Shown here: positions 43,528 to 52,751 of the stretch, one piece after another | Numbering within the stretch: position 1 is the first letter of the stretch | Layout: each line of letters begins with the position of its first letter | DNA from: Desulfomicrobium sp. UBA5193 | GTDB lineage: Bacteria > Desulfobacterota > Desulfovibrionia > Desulfovibrionales > Desulfomicrobiaceae | Length of the DNA stretch: 64,000 nt | Direction: 5' to 3' | Assembly (NCBI GenBank): GCA_002412965.1 | Contig: DHWB01000002.1 | Span: 12,240-76,239, forward strand | Notes under the pieces: generated by a model | Databases searched by the model: none | What the model was told of the DNA's origin: nothing | Seen by the model: the letters and a program-made list of their open reading frames with translations, nothing else | Program-made: the position numbers and the translations under genes

Positions 43528-44342
43528 TGCGTGACATACAAAGCGGACCGGCCGACGTGGCCCTGCGCATAGACCGGGTAGGCGTCAAGAACCTGTCCAT
43601 CCCCCTGACCGTGCGCGACCGCGCCAAGGGCCGTCAGCAGACCGTGGCCCGCGTTGACCTGAGCGTGGACCTGCCGGCCGAATTCAAGGGCACGCACATG
43701 AGCCGTTTCCTGGAGGCCCTGCGCGACATGGACACGGCCCTGGACGCGGCCAGTTGCAAGAACCTCCTCCTCGACCTGCGCGACCGCCTGCAGGCCCGCA
43801 GCTCCCATCTGTGCTTTCTCTTCACCTATTTTCTGGAGCAGCGCGCGCCGGTCACGGGCAGTCCGGCGCTGATGGACTATGCCTGCTTTCTGCGCGGCGT
43901 GCTGCTGGGCGGCGAGGTCGAGCTGATCCTGGGCGTGGAGGTGCCGGTCATGACCGTCTGCCCCTGCTCCAAGGCCATCTCGCGCGAAGGGGCGCACAGC
44001 CAGCGGGCCATGGTCCGCATCGAGGCGCAGTGTTCGGGCATGCTCTGGCTTGAAGACCTCATCGCCATTGCCCAGGAGTCCGGCTCGTCCCCGGTCTATG
44101 CGCTCCTGAAGCGCGAGGATGAGAAGTACGTCACCGAGGCCGCCTTTGCCGCGCCGACCTTCGTGGAGGACGTGGTCCGCAATGCCGCGTCCCGGCTCAA
44201 AGCCCATCCCAAGGTGCGCGGCTTTCGCGTCGAGGTGGAATCCTTCGAATCCATCCACAACCACAGCGCCTACGCCTGCATAGACCAGATGGATGCCGAG
44301 CAGCACCTCCTTGACGCAGGCCCTGTTCTGGATACTATGTAG
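43527..44342 (+). CDS. folE2: GTP cyclohydrolase FolE2 (type IB)
   Basis: The 271-residue protein matches GCYH-IB enzymes: the ligand region MTVCPCSKAISREGAHSQRA contains the catalytic Cys and the His of GAHSQR, and IHNHSAYA at the C-terminus supplies the other metal-site residues. It opens GTP to 7,8-dihydroneopterin triphosphate, the first step to folate and queuosine. Type IB enzymes accept metals other than zinc. It is translationally coupled to nikR. No FolE (type IA) is in the window. Confidence 0.93.
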   Translation: MRDIQSGPADVALRIDRVGVKNLSIPLTVRDRAKGRQQTVARVDLSVDLPAEFKGTHMSRFLEALRDMDTALDAASCKNLLLDLRDRLQARSSHLCFLFTYFLEQRAPVTGSPALMDYACFLRGVLLGGEVELILGVEVPVMTVCPCSKAISREGAHSQRAMVRIEAQCSGMLWLEDLIAIAQESGSSPVYALLKREDEKYVTEAAFAAPTFVEDVVRNAASRLKAHPKVRGFRVEVESFESIHNHSAYACIDQMDAEQHLLDAGPVLDTM

Positions 44343-44361
44343 TCATGAGCGGAGGTGCCAC

Positions 44362-44727
44362 ATGATGGAAAGCGTGCAGGCCCTGCAGGCCATAAGTGTA
44401 TCCCAGCAGGTCTCGGCCAATAATGTGGCCAACATGAACACAAGCGAATTTCGCTCCAGCCGCGTGGAGTATGAGACCGGCCCCGGCGATCAGGGCGTGC
44501 GGGCGCGGGAGGTGACGGAAAACACCGATTCCGGACCGCTCGTGCGGGGTGAGGAATATGACGACGAGCGCTTGCGCTCCGAGGAGATGCTGGTCGAAGG
44601 CTCCAACACGGACCTGGCCACGGAGATGGTGCAGATGGTCGAGAACGAGCAGGCCTTCGCCGCCAACGCGGCGGCCCTGCACACAAGCATGGACATGACC
44701 GGCGTGCTCATCAACATGATGGTTTGA
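44362..44727 (+). CDS. FlgC-like flagellar rod-domain protein
   Basis: The 121-residue protein starts ALQAISVSQQVSANNVANMNTSEF, the rod-protein N-terminal heptad region with the ANNVAN...T signature, and ends LATEMVQMVENEQAFAANAAAL, the C-terminal partner helix of FlgB/FlgC/FlgG-type proteins. It is shorter than typical FlgC (about 135-145 residues), with only a small middle domain. GGAGG precedes the start. No other flagellar gene is adjacent, so it may be a stand-alone rod-like paralogue. Confidence 0.8.
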   Translation: MMESVQALQAISVSQQVSANNVANMNTSEFRSSRVEYETGPGDQGVRAREVTENTDSGPLVRGEEYDDERLRSEEMLVEGSNTDLATEMVQMVENEQAFAANAAALHTSMDMTGVLINMMV

Positions 44728-44751
44728 TGTTTTTGAAGATGAAAGGCTACA

Positions 44752-44783
44752 AGGCCGCCTTCCGAAAGGGAGGCGGCTTTTTT
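44752..44783 (+). terminator. Intrinsic terminator after the FlgC-like gene
   Basis: GCCGCCTTCC pairs with GGGAGGCGGC around GAAA and is followed by six T residues. Confidence 0.9.
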
Positions 44784-44815
44784 CGTACCAGGGGACGGCA
44801 TCCGCTGAAAGACAT

Positions 44816-45034
44816 GGATCCCCGCCTGCGCGGGGATGACATCGTGGTCAGGCGGAGCGACTTGCTCTCTTCCTTCTGAACGAAAAAATTCGGCATGAAC
44901 GACCGGAAAAGGCCTGGATCCCCGCCTGCGCGGGGATCCAGGCCTTTTCGAAAACAAGGCACCCCGTGCCTCTGAACCCAACACCTCCCTGATCGGGGTG
45001 CAGGGGGCCGCGCCCCTTGCCCGCCGGAGGCATT
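44816..45034. repeat. Palindromic repeat cluster between the FlgC-like and hslO genes
   Basis: This region holds no gene. A hairpin with core ATCCCCGC/GCGGGGAT lies at 44817-44838. A second copy at 44907-44948 has perfect 19-bp arms around the loop CTGC. At about 45018-45033 is an inverted copy of the GCCTCCGGCGGG repeat found at 32757-32773. The short ORFs across this region are repeat artefacts. Confidence 0.7.
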
Positions 45035-45063
45035 CTCTTCCCCTCTCCCTCTCCCTCTGCCCG

Positions 45064-45939
45064 CTAGTGCCGTTCGTTGGCCAGCCGATCCAGGTCATCG
45101 GAGGTGAAGCTGTAAGGTTCCCGGCAGAATTCGCAGGTGATGACGGTGTCTTCGGGCTGGGCGGCCAGGGACCGGATTTCGTCCACGCCGAGCGTGATGA
45201 GGGCCTGCTCGATGCGATCGCGGGAGCAGCCGCAGTGAAAAGCGACGTCCTGGTGCCCGAGGATTTCGAAAGGGATGCCCCCGAAGATGCGGTCCAGAAT
45301 CTCCTTCGGAGTGGCTCCGTCCAAAAGCAGCTTGGCCAGCGGAGGCAAGGTTTGAATCCTGCCGTTAAGGACATCCAGCGCCTCGTCATTGGCCGGAGGC
45401 AGGGACTGGATCAGGAAACCTCCGGCGACCACGATGTTGCCGGCGTCATCGGGGATGGCGGTCAGGCCCATGGCCGAAGGGGTCTGTTCGGAATCAGTCA
45501 GGTAATAGGCAATGTCCTCGGCGATCTCGCTCGACACGAGGTTGACCACGCCCTGATAGGGGCTCTTGAGCAGGAGGTCCTTGGTCACGGTCAGCAATCC
45601 CGCGCGTCCCAGGGCGCCGGGGATGTCGAAACGTCCGTCCTTCAGGGGCAAGTCCACGGCCGGGTTGCCGACATAGCCATGCACCAGACACATGGGATCG
45701 GCCTCGACCACGATCTTGCCCAGGGGGCCGTTCCCCTCGAACTTGAGGGCAACCCGCTGCCGCCCTTTCAAGAGCGCGCCCAGAAGCACTCCGCCCGTGA
45801 GGGCGCGGCCCAAAGCCACGGAGGCGGTTGGCCGGGTACGATGCCTGGTGCAGGCGTTCTGCACGGTGGCCGTGGTCACGCAGGCCAGGGCGCGAACGTT
45901 GGCTTCGTCGGAGATGACACGGATAAGATGGTCGTTCAT
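45064..45939 (-). CDS. hslO: Redox-regulated chaperone Hsp33
   Basis: The 291-residue protein has the Hsp33 core and the C-terminal zinc switch with CGC (HCGCSRDR) and CEFC, the CxC/CxxC cysteine set. Hsp33 unfolds and becomes an active holdase when these cysteines are oxidised in the cytoplasm. The start MNDHLIRVIS is conserved for the family. It is co-oriented with sfsA upstream, separated by 6 bases, so they are probably co-transcribed. Confidence 0.93.
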   Translation of the reverse strand: MNDHLIRVISDEANVRALACVTTATVQNACTRHRTRPTASVALGRALTGGVLLGALLKGRQRVALKFEGNGPLGKIVVEADPMCLVHGYVGNPAVDLPLKDGRFDIPGALGRAGLLTVTKDLLLKSPYQGVVNLVSSEIAEDIAYYLTDSEQTPSAMGLTAIPDDAGNIVVAGGFLIQSLPPANDEALDVLNGRIQTLPPLAKLLLDGATPKEILDRIFGGIPFEILGHQDVAFHCGCSRDRIEQALITLGVDEIRSLAAQPEDTVITCEFCREPYSFTSDDLDRLANERH

Positions 45940-45945
45940 GTGCGA

Positions 45946-46713
45946 TTATCCCAATTTTTGTTTATTGCGTCGGGCCTTAAGCGTGCCGGTGAGGGCGTCA
46001 TCGCAAGTCCCGCGTGAAATGACAGGCAGACGGCGGCCCAAGGCAATGCCCTCGGGACTGGCGTGCACGACATGAGGCAAAAATTCCACCCCCTTGTCCA
46101 TGGCCTGCCAAAAAAGCTCGGCGAACCTGGCATCGATGAAATCCGCAGGCCCGAAACACGCCCCGTCCGGCCGCTGCACCGCCAGAAACACACCCACGCG
46201 CACACCCTGCGCGGCCAGGTCCATGAGTTCGCACAGATGCTTCTGGCCCCGCTCGGTCACCGCGTCCGGGAAGCAGGCCACATCATCCTCGACCATGGTC
46301 ACGTTTTTGGCCTCGATCCAGAATTCCCCGTCCGGTCCAGAGAGCCTCGCATCCAGGCGCGAAGCACCGTGCATGGCTTCGGGCAGAAACTCAGGGTACC
46401 CGCACAACTCTGCGATGACGCCCGCCTCCCAGGCTTTCTTGAGCAGGCGGTTGGGCGTTAGGGTGTTGACCCCGACCCAGTCCCCGCATGGGCGAACCAA
46501 CTCCAGCGTGTAGGGCAGCTTGCGCCCGGGGGCGGCGGCGGGGGAGATGAACACGTCCATGCCCGGCCGCAGCAGCCCGAGCATGGAGCCGGAGTTGTTG
46601 GTATGCACGGTCAGTGGCTGGCCGTCGATGAGTACGTGAACCAGAAAGCGCTTTTCGCGGGAGACAAAGACGGCGGTGCGGCTTTGGGGTGGAAATTTCA
46701 GGAGGTGATGCAT
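45946..46713 (-). CDS. sfsA: SfsA family protein
   Basis: The 255-residue protein carries the SfsA landmarks: FLVHVLIDGQPLTVHTNNSGSM (N-terminal OB-like region), SRLDARL, WIEAKNVTMVEDDVACFPDAVTERGQKH (the conserved acidic/Lys nuclease-like region, E-x-K) and VFLAVQRPD. SfsA is annotated as a DNA-binding sugar-fermentation stimulator, but its fold resembles endonucleases. The frame stays open another 230 codons on this strand, overlapping the divergent regulator; that extension has no family-like sequence and is not used. Confidence 0.9.
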   Translation of the reverse strand: MHHLLKFPPQSRTAVFVSREKRFLVHVLIDGQPLTVHTNNSGSMLGLLRPGMDVFISPAAAPGRKLPYTLELVRPCGDWVGVNTLTPNRLLKKAWEAGVIAELCGYPEFLPEAMHGASRLDARLSGPDGEFWIEAKNVTMVEDDVACFPDAVTERGQKHLCELMDLAAQGVRVGVFLAVQRPDGACFGPADFIDARFAELFWQAMDKGVEFLPHVVHASPEGIALGRRLPVISRGTCDDALTGTLKARRNKQKLG

Positions 46714-46729
46714 TTTTGGAGTTGCTTTT

Positions 46730-46747
46730 CTGTCATAATCTTGACAG
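46730..46747. promoter_or_regulatory. 18-bp palindromic operator candidate between sfsA and the NtrC-type gene
   Basis: CTGTCATAATCTTGACAG is a perfect inverted repeat (CTGTCA-N6-TGACAG). It overlaps a TTGACA hexamer (46741-46746) that could be a -35 for the plus-strand gene, and lies 17 bases before the sfsA ATG. The size and symmetry fit a CRP/FNR- or GntR-type dimer site. Confidence 0.5.
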
Positions 46748-46797
46748 TTAGGCAGAATCGGAACAGCGTTGATTCCATCCCCGTTCCAGGAGAATCT

Positions 46798-47805
<1,008 letters not shown>

Positions 47806-47836
47806 CATTGTGCCCAATTCTTGCTAGCAGCAGACC

Positions 47837-50800
47837 GTGCGCACACGCCCCCTTGCCAGCCTGATCTGGCTTCTCGTCCCGGCCATACTGGGCTTTTTTC
47901 CTCTCCATACTGCTTTTGGAGCGACCTTGACGTGGAAGAAGCTCCCCACAAAAGAAGTGCTCGTCTTTAAGTTCGAGAGCCGTCTGCCCTCGGCGGAGCC
48001 CAGACAGCGGGGCCTGACCCAAATTCAGATCCCCATCCCCTGGAGCTTTTGGCAAAAGGAGCGCAAGCCGAGCAACCCGGCGTATTCCGAGACCTCGCTG
48101 ATCAAGGAAATGACGATCACCCAGGACGGAGTTCTGATTCAAACTCGCTCAGACGACTTTGTTTATTCCTCTTCGGCCGCCCCCAAGCTCAAAACGCTGA
48201 CCCTTGAATTTTACCCCCCCGCAAAAGAGGAAGAGCCGGATTCGCGGAATGACACACGGGAACAGGCGGGCGAGGCCGAAAAAATATCCGGCAATGCAAC
48301 GCAAACCAATGCCTCTGTCCCTGAAGAACCTGCCCAAACCTCCGCGCCAGGAGCGCAGGACAACGAGACGCAGCCTGTCTCCCCCGCGCAACCCGGCTCT
48401 GCGGAATCAAGCCTGAACACAACCGCCCTTTCCGACCAAACGCCGTTGTTGCCGAAAACGCCGTCATTTCTTTCAGGAGCGTCGACCTTGCGCAGCAAGA
48501 TCATGCGCCCCGGTCAGGAAGACCCGCAGCAGGCCGGCACCGAAGCAGTCGCGATTTCAGACTTTCAGGTGCGCAGGCCCATTGACCGCAACGCGCCGCC
48601 TTCTCTTCAGACGCAGAACACCACCGCAAATGAAACGGCGCCCCACGCCAGCAGCCCGCCCGCTCAAAACCAGTCCGCAGCCCTGGCCACCGAGAATGAG
48701 GGGCAGCTCCCACTCGACACGACCGCCAAGGCCCAGGACGAAAACGTTGCATCGCCCCCGGCCATGCCTGAAGGTGCGGCCGCACCGATGCGAGAGGATG
48801 TGCCCCATCCCGCACAGGCTGACCTCGCGACGCAAGCGACAGCCGGAAACCTGACTGTAAGCACAACCGTTGATCCGACCCATGCCGAACCCGAAAAGAG
48901 CCAGCCTGAGCCGCAAGCCCAGAACAATTCGCTCACGACCCTGAACGCCACTGCTCAGGACAATGGCACCCTGGACAACAGCACAGCGGAACTGGAAGCC
49001 TTGTACAAGACAGCCCAATCCGCCTTGATGGCAGGCGACATCAAGGCTGGGCGGGCGGCCGTGACCGCCATGATCGAACACCCCAAAGCCCCCGCACCCC
49101 TGCGTGAGGAGCTGCTCTACACTTTGGCCGACGTCGTCATGCAGGAAGGCAAAGAGGATATGGAAGGCAATTTCACCGCCATCCTCGATGCCTATGAGAC
49201 GGCCAAATACGCAAATCCGAATTCGCCCAACGTGCCCGAAGCCCTGTCCAGAATCGGCTACCTGCACCTTTCCGTGGGCAATGTGCCCGAGGCCAAGGGG
49301 CACTTTGACCTGCTGCGCAGAAAATACCCGGACAATCCGCGGGTCGCCTTGATCGACTACTATTGGGGCGAGCATTACATGCGGCGCAAAGAGTACGCAC
49401 GCGCCGCTGAACATTTCCAGTACGCGATCCAGAATTTTCCCATGAGTGCGACCGTTCAGCCGAGCACCGTGGGGCTGCTCAAGGCCTTCACGGAGCTCGG
49501 CTTTTTCGAGAAAGCCATGGAAATCGTGAACAGCATCGAAAAGCGCTGGCCGAAATATTATCTGAGCGACCCGTCCTTTCTGATGGCCGCCGGATATGCG
49601 GCCATGCTCAGCGGCAACCTGGACCGCGCGAAGGATTTTTTCTGGGCCTACACCAACATCGTTCCGCAGGCGCCTGATGTCGATGTGGCCATGGCCCGCA
49701 TCGGCGACATCCACCTCAAGCAGGGGAAATCGGATTCTGCCAGGGAGATCTACCACCGCACCGCCGAGATGTATCCCGACCGGGAAGGCGGACTCATTGC
49801 CCAGATGCGTCTGGCCGAGGAAGGCGTCCTCGACGCCCCCTCCATCGCGGACATGGACCCCGTGTTTGGCCGCCCCTCCGCCAATCCCGAGCAGATCTAC
49901 TCTCGCATCCTGGAGCACGCGGACAGCCCGCTGGCGCCTGTGGCCAAGCTGAAGCTGGCCATGTGGCAGCTGTGGAACAAAAAATTCGCCGACAGCCTGG
50001 AAAGCATCCGCCGTTTCCAGGAAGACTATCCCGGCCATGAACTGTTGCCCAAGGCGCGGGAAGTGGCGGACAAGGCTCTGCGGGATTGGATCATGCAGGA
50101 TCTGGAACAGAAAGATTTCGCGGGAGCCGCCCAGCACTGGACCGAGCATGAACACATGTACCAGGGCAGGGAGCTCGATCCACAAATCAGATTGGTCCTG
50201 GCCACCGCTTTCATGCAGACCGGAGAGCCGCAAAAGGCTCTCGACATGGCTAGGCCCTTTGTCTTTGGGTCCATCCCACGCGGAGAATTCTCCGAAGCAG
50301 GCCTGGACCTGACCCTGGCCATGCTCGTGGATTTGCAGCAGTGGCGTGATATCCTTGACCTCGCCACGCGTGTCGCGCCCTGGAACCTCGGGATTGAACG
50401 ACAACGCCAGGTCGACTATGCCGCCGCCTTGGCGCACGAAAAACTGGATCAGCCTTCCAGGGCCAAGCCGCTGTGGACCAAATTGGCGACGGATGTCGGT
50501 TTGACCGATACGCAGCGGGGATATGCCCATTATTTCCTGGGCCGGGGATCCATGATTTCCGGCGACATGGAACAGGCCGGCATCCTCGGCCAGGAGGCCT
50601 TGGAACTCCTTAAGAAGGAGAAGGCGGACCTGTCCAAAATCAAGGAAACCCTCGAACTTCTGATTCAGGCCGCAGACAGAAGCGGACGCGCCCAGGAAGC
50701 CCTGGCCTGGAGCCTGGAGTACGACGATTACGTATCCGAGGATGACCGGGATTGGCCTGCGCACACCTATCGCACGGCAATTCTCTACAAGAAGAACGGC

Positions 50801-50929
50801 GAGATGAAGAAGTGGTCGGAAAACTTGAACAGGCTGAGGGAGCTCTTCCCAAACTCGCTGCATGGTCGTATGGCTGCCGCTGAGTTGGAAGGGGTACGCC
50901 TGGAAAAGGAAGCCGGGAAATTTCGCTAG
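47837..50929 (+). CDS. Large secreted TPR protein with low-complexity linker
   Basis: The 1030-residue protein starts at a GTG with a signal peptide (LASLIWLLVPAILGFFPLHTAFGA). Residues 30-125 form a beta-rich domain. Residues about 125-385 are a low-complexity Pro/Ala/Gln/Asn/Thr linker. Residues 390-1015 hold many tetratricopeptide-like helical pairs (for example NVPEALSRIGYLHLSVGNVPEAKGHFDLLRRKYPDN). The plan suits a periplasmic or envelope scaffold. I do not recognise a specific family. The preceding sigma-54 activator may control it. Confidence 0.82.
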   Translation: MRTRPLASLIWLLVPAILGFFPLHTAFGATLTWKKLPTKEVLVFKFESRLPSAEPRQRGLTQIQIPIPWSFWQKERKPSNPAYSETSLIKEMTITQDGVLIQTRSDDFVYSSSAAPKLKTLTLEFYPPAKEEEPDSRNDTREQAGEAEKISGNATQTNASVPEEPAQTSAPGAQDNETQPVSPAQPGSAESSLNTTALSDQTPLLPKTPSFLSGASTLRSKIMRPGQEDPQQAGTEAVAISDFQVRRPIDRNAPPSLQTQNTTANETAPHASSPPAQNQSAALATENEGQLPLDTTAKAQDENVASPPAMPEGAAAPMREDVPHPAQADLATQATAGNLTVSTTVDPTHAEPEKSQPEPQAQNNSLTTLNATAQDNGTLDNSTAELEALYKTAQSALMAGDIKAGRAAVTAMIEHPKAPAPLREELLYTLADVVMQEGKEDMEGNFTAILDAYETAKYANPNSPNVPEALSRIGYLHLSVGNVPEAKGHFDLLRRKYPDNPRVALIDYYWGEHYMRRKEYARAAEHFQYAIQNFPMSATVQPSTVGLLKAFTELGFFEKAMEIVNSIEKRWPKYYLSDPSFLMAAGYAAMLSGNLDRAKDFFWAYTNIVPQAPDVDVAMARIGDIHLKQGKSDSAREIYHRTAEMYPDREGGLIAQMRLAEEGVLDAPSIADMDPVFGRPSANPEQIYSRILEHADSPLAPVAKLKLAMWQLWNKKFADSLESIRRFQEDYPGHELLPKAREVADKALRDWIMQDLEQKDFAGAAQHWTEHEHMYQGRELDPQIRLVLATAFMQTGEPQKALDMARPFVFGSIPRGEFSEAGLDLTLAMLVDLQQWRDILDLATRVAPWNLGIERQRQVDYAAALAHEKLDQPSRAKPLWTKLATDVGLTDTQRGYAHYFLGRGSMISGDMEQAGILGQEALELLKKEKADLSKIKETLELLIQAADRSGRAQEALAWSLEYDDYVSEDDRDWPAHTYRTAILYKKNGEMKKWSENLNRLRELFPNSLHGRMAAAELEGVRLEKEAGKFR

Positions 50930-50938
50930 GAGGATGAC

Positions 50939-51751
50939 ATGAGTTTTGATCGCGAGCCCGTTGTCGCGGGCCAGTTTTACGCCGGCCGGCATGATCAGTG
51001 GCTGGCAACGGTGCGGGCATGCATGCGCGGTGAAAAGGAACGTGAAAACTTGACGCGGCTGGCCATGGTTCCCCATGCTGGCCACGTGTTTTCCGGAGGC
51101 GTCGCGGGTCAGACCCTGGCCCAGGCCAAACTGACCGACACGGTGCTGCTGCTTGGCCCCAACCACACGGGGATGGGCGCGCCCCTGGCCGTGTGGCCCG
51201 ACGGCAAGTGGCTGCTCCCGGGAGCGGACCTAGAGGTCGACGCCGAGCTGGCCGCCGCAATCCTGGCGGCCGAACCCGCCCTGACCGCGGACCGCACCGC
51301 CCACGTGCAGGAACATTCCCTGGAGGTGCTGCTGCCCTTCCTCTGGGCCAAAAACCCGGACATGCGCATCGTGCCCATTGCCGTTGGCGACCCAAGGCCC
51401 CACAAGCTCGGCGGGGCCGCGGCCAAGATCGCCGAGGTTCTGGCCACGCTGGGCCGCGAGGTGTCCATCGTGGTCAGCTCGGACATGAACCACTTCGCCT
51501 CCGACGAAAAAACCCGCGTCATCGACCAGCACGCCCTGGAGCGCGTCCTGGCCCTGGACCCCATGGGCTTTTACGGCACGGTGAAGGCGGAAAACATCTC
51601 CATGTGCGGCGTGCTGCCCATGACCCTCGGCATGCACCTGGCCAACATTCTGGGCGCGAAAAAAGCCGAACTAGTGGCCTATGCAACTTCGGGGGATGTG
51701 AACGGAGACCTGTCGCGCGTGGTGGGCTACGCGGGGGTCATCATCGAGTAG
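50939..51751 (+). CDS. MEMO1-family protein (AmmeMemoRadiSam system protein B)
   Basis: The 270-residue protein has the MEMO fold: REPVVAGQFYAG start, VPHAGHVFSGGVAG with the first conserved His, LLGPNHTGMG with the second, EHSLEVLLPFLW, and a SSDMNHFASDE segment with the third. Structural relatives are class III extradiol dioxygenases. In bacteria it is often linked to AMMECR1 and radical-SAM genes, but neither is adjacent here. AGGAGG precedes the start. Biochemical function unknown. Confidence 0.88.
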   Translation: MSFDREPVVAGQFYAGRHDQWLATVRACMRGEKERENLTRLAMVPHAGHVFSGGVAGQTLAQAKLTDTVLLLGPNHTGMGAPLAVWPDGKWLLPGADLEVDAELAAAILAAEPALTADRTAHVQEHSLEVLLPFLWAKNPDMRIVPIAVGDPRPHKLGGAAAKIAEVLATLGREVSIVVSSDMNHFASDEKTRVIDQHALERVLALDPMGFYGTVKAENISMCGVLPMTLGMHLANILGAKKAELVAYATSGDVNGDLSRVVGYAGVIIE

Positions 51752-51775
51752 GCCCTGGCCGAAAAATTCTCTGAC

Positions 51776-51809
51776 AAATGCGAAGGGGCCTTTTGGCCCC
51801 TTCGCATTT
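51776..51809. terminator. Bidirectional intrinsic terminator
   Basis: AAATGCGAAGGGGCC and GGCCCCTTCGCATTT form a perfect 15-bp stem around TTTT. It lies between the convergent MEMO1-like and folD genes and can serve both strands. Confidence 0.88.
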
Positions 51810-51851
51810 CGAATTTCTAACGATCCGAATCCATGCCGGATCGGACAGACT

Positions 51852-52700
51852 TTAGCCGGTAACATGCTCCACGTAGGCTTCGAGCGTGTTGACCAGGAGT
51901 TGGGCGATGGTCATGGGACCGACCCCGCCCGGCACCGGGGTCATGGCCGAAGCAACGTCCTGCAGTCCCGCAAAATCGCAGTCCCCGACCAGTCCGGCCT
52001 CGGTCCGGTTGATGCCCACATCAATGACCACGGCCCCCGGCTTGACCATGTCGCGAGTCACGAACTTGGGGATGCCCACGGCGGCAAGGACAATGTCTGC
52101 GCTGCGTACCTCTTCGGCAATGTCCCGGGTCCGGGAATGGCAGACCGTGACTGTCGCATTCTTCTGCAGGAGCATGAGCGCCAGAGGCTTGCCAACGATG
52201 TTGCTGCGACCGATGACCACGGCTTTCTTGCCTGACACCTCGATGCCGTGACGCTCCATCAGCGTCATGATCCCGGCAGGGGTGCAGGAACGCAGGCAGG
52301 GCAGGCCCAGGGCCAGACGGCCCATGTTCACGGGATGAAAGCCGTCCACATCCTTGGACGGGTCCACCAGATCCAGGCAACGCTGGCTGTCCAGGCCCTT
52401 GGGCAGGGGCAACTGCAGCAGAATCCCGTCAATGGCGGAATCATTGTTTAAAAAGGTGATGGTGTCTTCCAGCTGGGGCTGCGGGATGTCCGCCGGCAGC
52501 CGGAAGCCCTTGGAAATGATGCCCACGTCCTCGCAGGCCCGCTCCTTGTTGCGGACATAGACCTGGGATGCGGGATGGTCCCCGACCAGAATGACCGCCA
52601 GACCCGGTGCCCGGCCGTGCCTGGCCGTCAGCGCCGTGACCTGGTCTTTGAGTTCCTGACGGATGATGGCGGCGGTCTTTTTTCCGTCGATGATATGCAT
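51852..52700 (-). CDS. folD: Bifunctional methylenetetrahydrofolate dehydrogenase/cyclohydrolase FolD
   Basis: The 282-residue protein has the substrate/catalytic region YVRNKERACEDVGI with the cyclohydrolase Lys, ILLQLPLPKGL, the NADP motif VIGRSNIVGKPLALML and the closing PVPGGVGPMTIAQLLVNTL. It interconverts 5,10-methylene-THF and 10-formyl-THF in the cytoplasm and feeds purine synthesis and, through methylene-THF, TrmFO. It follows the enolase gene on the same strand, but a terminator at 52719-52744 separates them. Confidence 0.95.
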   Translation of the reverse strand: MHIIDGKKTAAIIRQELKDQVTALTARHGRAPGLAVILVGDHPASQVYVRNKERACEDVGIISKGFRLPADIPQPQLEDTITFLNNDSAIDGILLQLPLPKGLDSQRCLDLVDPSKDVDGFHPVNMGRLALGLPCLRSCTPAGIMTLMERHGIEVSGKKAVVIGRSNIVGKPLALMLLQKNATVTVCHSRTRDIAEEVRSADIVLAAVGIPKFVTRDMVKPGAVVIDVGINRTEAGLVGDCDFAGLQDVASAMTPVPGGVGPMTIAQLLVNTLEAYVEHVTG

Positions 52701-52718
52701 GATGTCCTCGGCTCAAGA

Positions 52719-52744
52719 TAAAAAAAGGCGCACCGAAGTGCGCC
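52719..52744 (-). terminator. Intrinsic terminator of the enolase gene
   Basis: On the minus strand GGCGCAC and GTGCGCC pair around a TTCG tetraloop and are followed by seven T residues, 8 bases after the enolase stop. Confidence 0.92.
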
Positions 52745-52751
52745 GTCGCGG

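Noticed and set aside
44816..44948. Possible CRISPR-like array from two similar hairpin repeats
   Set aside because: Only two copies of unequal length, no regular spacers and no cas genes; it fits dispersed palindromic repeats.
48557..51166. 869-codon minus-strand ORF opposite the TPR gene
   Set aside because: It spans the end of the TPR gene and the start of the MEMO1 gene in antisense without any motif; it is a shadow frame.
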